From NCBI GenBank assembly GCA_027038775.1, contig JALWGP010000323.1:1-7792 (forward strand): 7,792 bases of DNA. Reading direction: 5' to 3'. This document shows positions 5,619 through 7,792 of this stretch, piece after piece (position 1 is the first letter of the stretch; the number at the start of each line of letters is the position of its first letter). This stretch comes from Sedimenticola sp. GTDB taxonomy: Bacteria > Pseudomonadota > Gammaproteobacteria > Chromatiales > Chromatiaceae. The notes under the pieces were generated by a model. The model searched no databases. It saw only the letters and a list, made by a program, of their open reading frames with translations, and was not told the DNA's origin. Position numbers and translations under genes: made by a program.

Positions 5619-6527
5619 TCATTGCGGCTTGCGAATGATGTCGCCCACACCGATGGGGGCGTTCTCCGGATCCACCTCGGAGACGATCTTCGCGTAGCTG
5701 ACCTTGGGGTTGATGCGGACAATCTGGATCTTGCCGACGAACTCTTCGCCGGAGCCCAGCGACTGGCCGGTATCCGGGTCGATGAGCTCCTCACCGGCAA
5801 AGAAGACGTCGTAGACCTGGCCGATCTTCAGGCCGCCGTCCTTGCCGCGGTTGATGATGATCTGGTTCCTCCGCGTGCGCTTGATCACCTTCATGGGGTA
5901 GACCGCGTCGACGAACTGGTCGGCCAGCTGTGCAGCCACGTCCTTGGCCATCTTGGTGAACCAGGTATTGCTGGGGACACCGCCCTTGGAGTTGACGATC
6001 TTGGGCTTGGTGGCGAACTTGCTGGTGAGATCGAAGGTGGTCACCACCTGGCCCGAGGTGGTGTCCACCATCTGGGCTGTGAGGTGCAGCAGGCCGGAAT
6101 CCTGCCTGCGGTACTTGCTGTCGAAGTTGGGCAGCCGTGTCGCCGACCGGTAGAACTTGAAATTCTGGACCTTGGGCAGGATCAGGTAATGGGCGTTGGC
6201 CATTTCGCCGGTGGCGGCGGCATCCCCCTTGGCCAGGTCCGACTGGGAGAATTTCTGCTCCTCGCGGATCTCGGACATCACCTCCTCGTTGCGGCTGAGC
6301 ACCCGGAACTTGCGGGTGGCGCGGAAGGAGGCCTCCAGTTCCGCCCAGAGCAGCTCGATGTTCAGGTGTTTCCTGGCGTACTTGCCGATCTTGTCCCCTA
6401 CCTTGGGCTCCTTGATGGCGACCGCGGGTTGGGTCGATTCCGCCGGGGAACTGGTGGTGAGAAAGAAGTTCAGAAAGATGCCAGCAAGAAATATACCGGC
6501 GAAAGCACGAGGATTGAATAGTGCCAT
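5619..6527 (-). CDS. CsgG-like exported protein with FlgT-C-like domain
   Basis: This first gene of the operon encodes 302 residues with a hydrophobic signal sequence (about 8-29, cut near S-S-P-A-E). It contains no cysteine, so it is not a lipoprotein like true CsgG. The CsgG/TolB-N-like part (about 37-210) has K-F-R-V-L-S-R-N, A-N-A-H-Y-L-I-L-P-K-V and L-T-A-Q-M-V-D-T-T-S-G, the counterparts of the 'evveR', 'GAdylv' and 'l.lvD..tG' patterns of the family. The C-terminal part (about 213-299) looks like FlgT-C: I-I-I-N-R-G-K-D-G-G-L-K-I-G-Q, a D-P-D-T-G turn, and a final I-G-V-G-D-I-I. This arrangement matches the first two thirds of the next gene's product, so the two are probably ancient paralogs. 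The ATG is preceded 5 bases upstream by a strong AGGAGGAGG-type site. Function is unknown; a periplasmic structural or adaptor role is my inference. Confidence 0.75.
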   Translation of the reverse strand: MALFNPRAFAGIFLAGIFLNFFLTTSSPAESTQPAVAIKEPKVGDKIGKYARKHLNIELLWAELEASFRATRKFRVLSRNEEVMSEIREEQKFSQSDLAKGDAAATGEMANAHYLILPKVQNFKFYRSATRLPNFDSKYRRQDSGLLHLTAQMVDTTSGQVVTTFDLTSKFATKPKIVNSKGGVPSNTWFTKMAKDVAAQLADQFVDAVYPMKVIKRTRRNQIIINRGKDGGLKIGQVYDVFFAGEELIDPDTGQSLGSGEEFVGKIQIVRINPKVSYAKIVSEVDPENAPIGVGDIIRKPQ

Positions 6528-6532
6528 CTCCC

Positions 6533-6543
6533 CCTCCTCCTTT
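6533..6543 (-). promoter_or_regulatory. Strong ribosome binding site of the five-gene operon
   Basis: The minus strand reads AAAGGAGGAGG here, two overlapping AGGAGG registers, with 5 bases from the nearer one to the ATG at 6527. It supports this start and predicts efficient translation of the first gene. Confidence 0.75.
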
Positions 6544-6546
6544 GAT

Positions 6547-6558
6547 GAGTCATGACTC
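6547..6558. promoter_or_regulatory. Perfect 12-bp palindrome, candidate operator in the operon leader
   Basis: GAGTCATGACTC is a perfect palindrome located 19 bases before the operon's first start codon and downstream of the predicted promoter. A second half-site GAGTCA on the minus strand lies at 6594-6599, 41 bp away, close to four helical turns. This spacing suits a dimeric regulator, but a chance palindrome cannot be excluded. Confidence 0.4.
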
Positions 6559-6568
6559 GGCTTCCTGT

Positions 6569-6606
6569 TCCTGCCTTATTGTTTTGGAATGATTGACTCC
6601 TGCCTT
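6569..6606. repeat. Pair of 9-bp direct repeats in the operon leader
   Basis: TCCTGCCTT occurs at 6569-6577 and again at 6598-6606, 29 bp apart, around the predicted transcription start. They could be regulator sites, but they are short enough to arise by chance. Confidence 0.35.
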
Positions 6607-6609
6607 GGA

Positions 6610-6638
6610 AACGTAGCGGTTTACCGTTGGCAGGTCAA
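6610..6638 (-). promoter_or_regulatory. Candidate sigma70 promoter of the five-gene envelope operon
   Basis: On the minus strand, TTGACC (6638-6633; 5 of 6 to the consensus -35) is followed after exactly 17 bp by TACGTT (6615-6610; 3 of 6 to the -10). Transcription would start near 6603, giving a leader of about 75 bases that contains the palindrome and the strong ribosome binding site. This is the best promoter-like match in the 177-base gap, which is otherwise free of genes. Confidence 0.5.
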
Positions 6639-6704
6639 GTCACGGGAAACCCGCCGCATCGTCCTTGCCGGCGGAGGTTGTGAATTTTGCGGGCACTGGA
6701 ACAC

Positions 6705-7127
6705 TCAGACCTCCTCGATCTCGTCCACGTCCACCTGGCCGGTGAGGCGACGGCGGACGTGGGACCAGGAGATGCCGATGGCCAACAGGATGGAGAGGAG
6801 GGTGAGCGCCACCCAGCTCAGGCTGGAGGGATTGTCCAGGGAGAGCCAGCCGTAGTAGACCATGGTCCATACCAGGCTGCCAAACAGCGCCGTCACCAGC
6901 AGGGCGCCGATGAAGCCCAGGGACCGGGCGGTGGCGCGCAGGAAGATGACCCAGCCGATGATGAGCAGCACCGCGCTGAGGATGAGCAGCGGGTCGAACT
7001 TGTTGCTGCTTTTCTGCAGCCAGTGGACCCAGGAGTAGCCGGAAGGGTTGTAGGTCGCGAAGACCAGGAAGAGGGCGGCGCCCAGGCGGATGAAGAAGTT
7101 GGGCCAGCCGAAAGTCGATCCTGCCAT
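6705..7127 (-). CDS. Four-helix inner-membrane protein, DUF6524 family
   Basis: This 140-residue protein is mostly hydrophobic, with four predicted membrane helices at about 11-27, 45-64, 70-92 and 103-120. The pattern F-A-T-Y-N-P-S-G-Y-S-W-V-H-W-L (23-37) after the first helix, the motif L-R-A-T-A-R-S-L-G between helices 2 and 3, and the end G-I-S-W-S-H-V-R-R-R-L-T-G-Q followed by an acidic tail (D-V-D-E-I-E-E) match a conserved proteobacterial family I recall as DUF6524. Its function is unknown. The arginine-rich stretch after helix 4 suggests that the C-terminus is cytoplasmic by the positive-inside rule. It lies 74 bases after sirB2 with its own candidate promoter and a modest AGGGA ribosome binding site, and it is separated from the CsgG-like operon by 177 bases. 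Confidence 0.78.
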   Translation of the reverse strand: MAGSTFGWPNFFIRLGAALFLVFATYNPSGYSWVHWLQKSSNKFDPLLILSAVLLIIGWVIFLRATARSLGFIGALLVTALFGSLVWTMVYYGWLSLDNPSSLSWVALTLLSILLAIGISWSHVRRRLTGQVDVDEIEEV

Positions 7128-7159
7128 TGCTCAGATCCCTTGCGCTCGTGATGCGTTCC

Positions 7160-7189
7160 AGTATAGGGGAAGGGCCCCTTCCTTGCCAC
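7160..7189 (-). promoter_or_regulatory. Candidate promoter of the DUF6524 gene
   Basis: The minus strand has a good -10, TATACT (7165-7160; 5 of 6), and GTGGCA (7189-7184; 4 of 6) as -35 with an 18-bp spacer. The predicted start near 7153 would give a leader of about 26 bases. Confidence 0.55.
7168..7182. promoter_or_regulatory. 15-bp dyad inside the promoter spacer, candidate operator
   Basis: GGAAGGG and CCCTTCC are perfect inverted repeats around a single C, placed between the -35 and -10 elements. A repressor bound here would directly block RNA polymerase. No T-run follows, so it does not look like the terminator of sirB2. Confidence 0.4.
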
Positions 7190-7201
7190 TGCCGCGCTTT
7201 T

Positions 7202-7579
7202 TTACCACGGGAGCGGGTTCTTGGTCAGGGCGACGCTGGCCATGTAGGCAAAGGTGACATAGGCCAGTACCAGCGCCGTGAGCCTGCGCGGCAGATTCCG
7301 GCCGCGCAGGGCCACGGCGCCGAAGAGGACGTAGAGCACCAGCGCCACCAGCTTGGCGGTGAGCCAGGGGGAGGTGCCAGGGTACTGGTGGAGGTTGTAG
7401 GCCAGCCCCAGGCCGCTGAAGAAGAGCAGGGTGTCCACGAAGTGGGGCACTGTGCGCACCCAGCGCCGGCGCAGCAGGGAAGAGCCGGTGAGCATGAGCA
7501 GCGCGCGCAACGTGAAGCCCGTGATGGAGAGCACCACGCAGCTCAGGTGGACCAGTTTCAGGAGAGAATGGTCAATCAC
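7202..7579 (-). CDS. sirB2: SirB2 family integral membrane protein
   Basis: This protein of about 125 residues has four hydrophobic helices and the SirB2 family pattern: [20 protein letters not shown] near the N-terminus, [13 protein letters not shown] (44-56), and [12 protein letters not shown]. The name comes from an old Salmonella regulation study; the molecular function is unknown. I chose the GTG at 7577-7579 (giving V/M-I-D-H-S-L-L-K) because family members begin close to the conserved 'LK..H' helix; another in-frame GTG at 7592-7594 would add five residues. No clear ribosome binding site is visible. The start overlaps the last 8 bases of nadA, so translational coupling is likely. Confidence 0.85.
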   Translation of the reverse strand: MIDHSLLKLVHLSCVVLSITGFTLRALLMLTGSSLLRRRWVRTVPHFVDTLLFFSGLGLAYNLHQYPGTSPWLTAKLVALVLYVLFGAVALRGRNLPRRLTALVLAYVTFAYMASVALTKNPLPW

Positions 7580-7792
7580 CGGCGGGCCGCGCACCGATGC
7601 CGTGTTCGCGGGCGAAGTCGAGCATGCGCTGGATGGGCACCACGGCGCGCCGGCGGATCTCCTCGTCGATGAGGATCTCGTTGTCGCTGCGCTCGAGCAC
7701 CTGCTCCAGGTTCTGCAGGGCGTTCATGGCCATCCAGGGGCAGTGGCCGCAGGAGACGCAGGTGGCGCCCTCGCCGGCAGTGGGCGCAATAA
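7572..7792 (-). CDS. nadA: Quinolinate synthase NadA, C-terminal end, cut at the window edge
   Basis: NadA condenses iminoaspartate with dihydroxyacetone phosphate to make quinolinate in the de novo NAD pathway, using an oxygen-sensitive [4Fe-4S] cluster in the cytoplasm. The last 72 or so codons are present; the start lies beyond the right edge. The frame reads [20 protein letters not shown], which contains the family's CxxCxxC segment with a cluster-binding cysteine. It continues with I-L-I-D-E-E-I and P-I-Q-R-M-L-D-F, also typical of the NadA end. The TGA stop is at 7572-7574 on the minus strand and overlaps the sirB2 start. Confidence 0.95.
   Translation of the reverse strand, partial: IAPTAGEGATCVSCGHCPWMAMNALQNLEQVLERSDNEILIDEEIRRRAVVPIQRMLDFAREHGIGARPAGD

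Noticed and set aside
3971..6527. A curli secretion locus, suggested by the CsgG-like domains
   Set aside because: There are no curli subunit or accessory genes, no lipobox in either CsgG-like protein, and the neighbours belong to the YcfL/LpoB/COG3014 group.
6643..6653. CGGGAAACCCG short inverted repeat as terminator of the DUF6524 gene
   Set aside because: Only a 4-bp stem around AAA and no T-run; too weak to call.
6589..6855. Small plus-strand open frame starting in the operon leader gap
   Set aside because: It runs into the DUF6524 gene on the opposite strand, has no ribosome binding site and shows no recognisable protein pattern. The gap is better explained as a promoter region.
6687..7151. 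Plus-strand open frame opposite the DUF6524 gene
   Set aside because: Asp/Glu/Gln-rich shadow of a clear membrane protein gene; no start signal or family pattern.

Overview
The window is high-GC, densely coding DNA from what is most likely a gammaproteobacterium. It carries an LpoB/YcfL pair, a COG3014 protein, SirB2 next to nadA, and a membrane protein I recognise as DUF6524, a mix that recalls the Chromatiales/Ectothiorhodospiraceae type of sulfur or halophilic bacteria. That lineage guess rests on gene content and composition only. No mobile element, RNA gene, CRISPR array or integration scar is visible, and no gene-free stretch exceeds 300 bases.

Left end, plus strand (1-1227): the C-terminal part of a signal peptide peptidase SppA, cut by the window edge, is followed 10 bases later by a single-pass membrane protein of unknown function. 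Its extracytoplasmic domain resembles YpmS/DUF2140- or DUF2993-like lipid-binding domains. A GC-rich inverted repeat (1240-1278) separates this unit from the convergent minus-strand operon.

Centre, minus strand (6527 down to 1280): five tightly spaced genes, all exported. In transcription order they are: a CsgG-like protein with a FlgT-C-like domain; a larger protein with two CsgG-like domains flanking a FlgT-C-like domain; a COG3014-type helical protein; a YcfL lipoprotein; and a shortened LpoB-like lipoprotein. A sigma70-like promoter and a perfect 12-bp palindrome lie upstream. Three soluble secreted proteins plus two predicted outer-membrane lipoproteins suggest a periplasmic complex docked under the outer membrane, possibly acting on peptidoglycan synthesis or envelope assembly. 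I infer up to four domains related to the CsgG/LpoB/TolB-N fold in one operon. This is the most interesting part of the window.

Right end, minus strand (7792 down to 6705): the 3' end of nadA (quinolinate synthase, with its CxxCxxC cluster motif) overlaps sirB2. Next comes a four-helix DUF6524 protein with its own likely promoter, which contains a 15-bp dyad between the -35 and -10 elements. These genes are housekeeping or conserved-unknown and show no direct link to the central operon.
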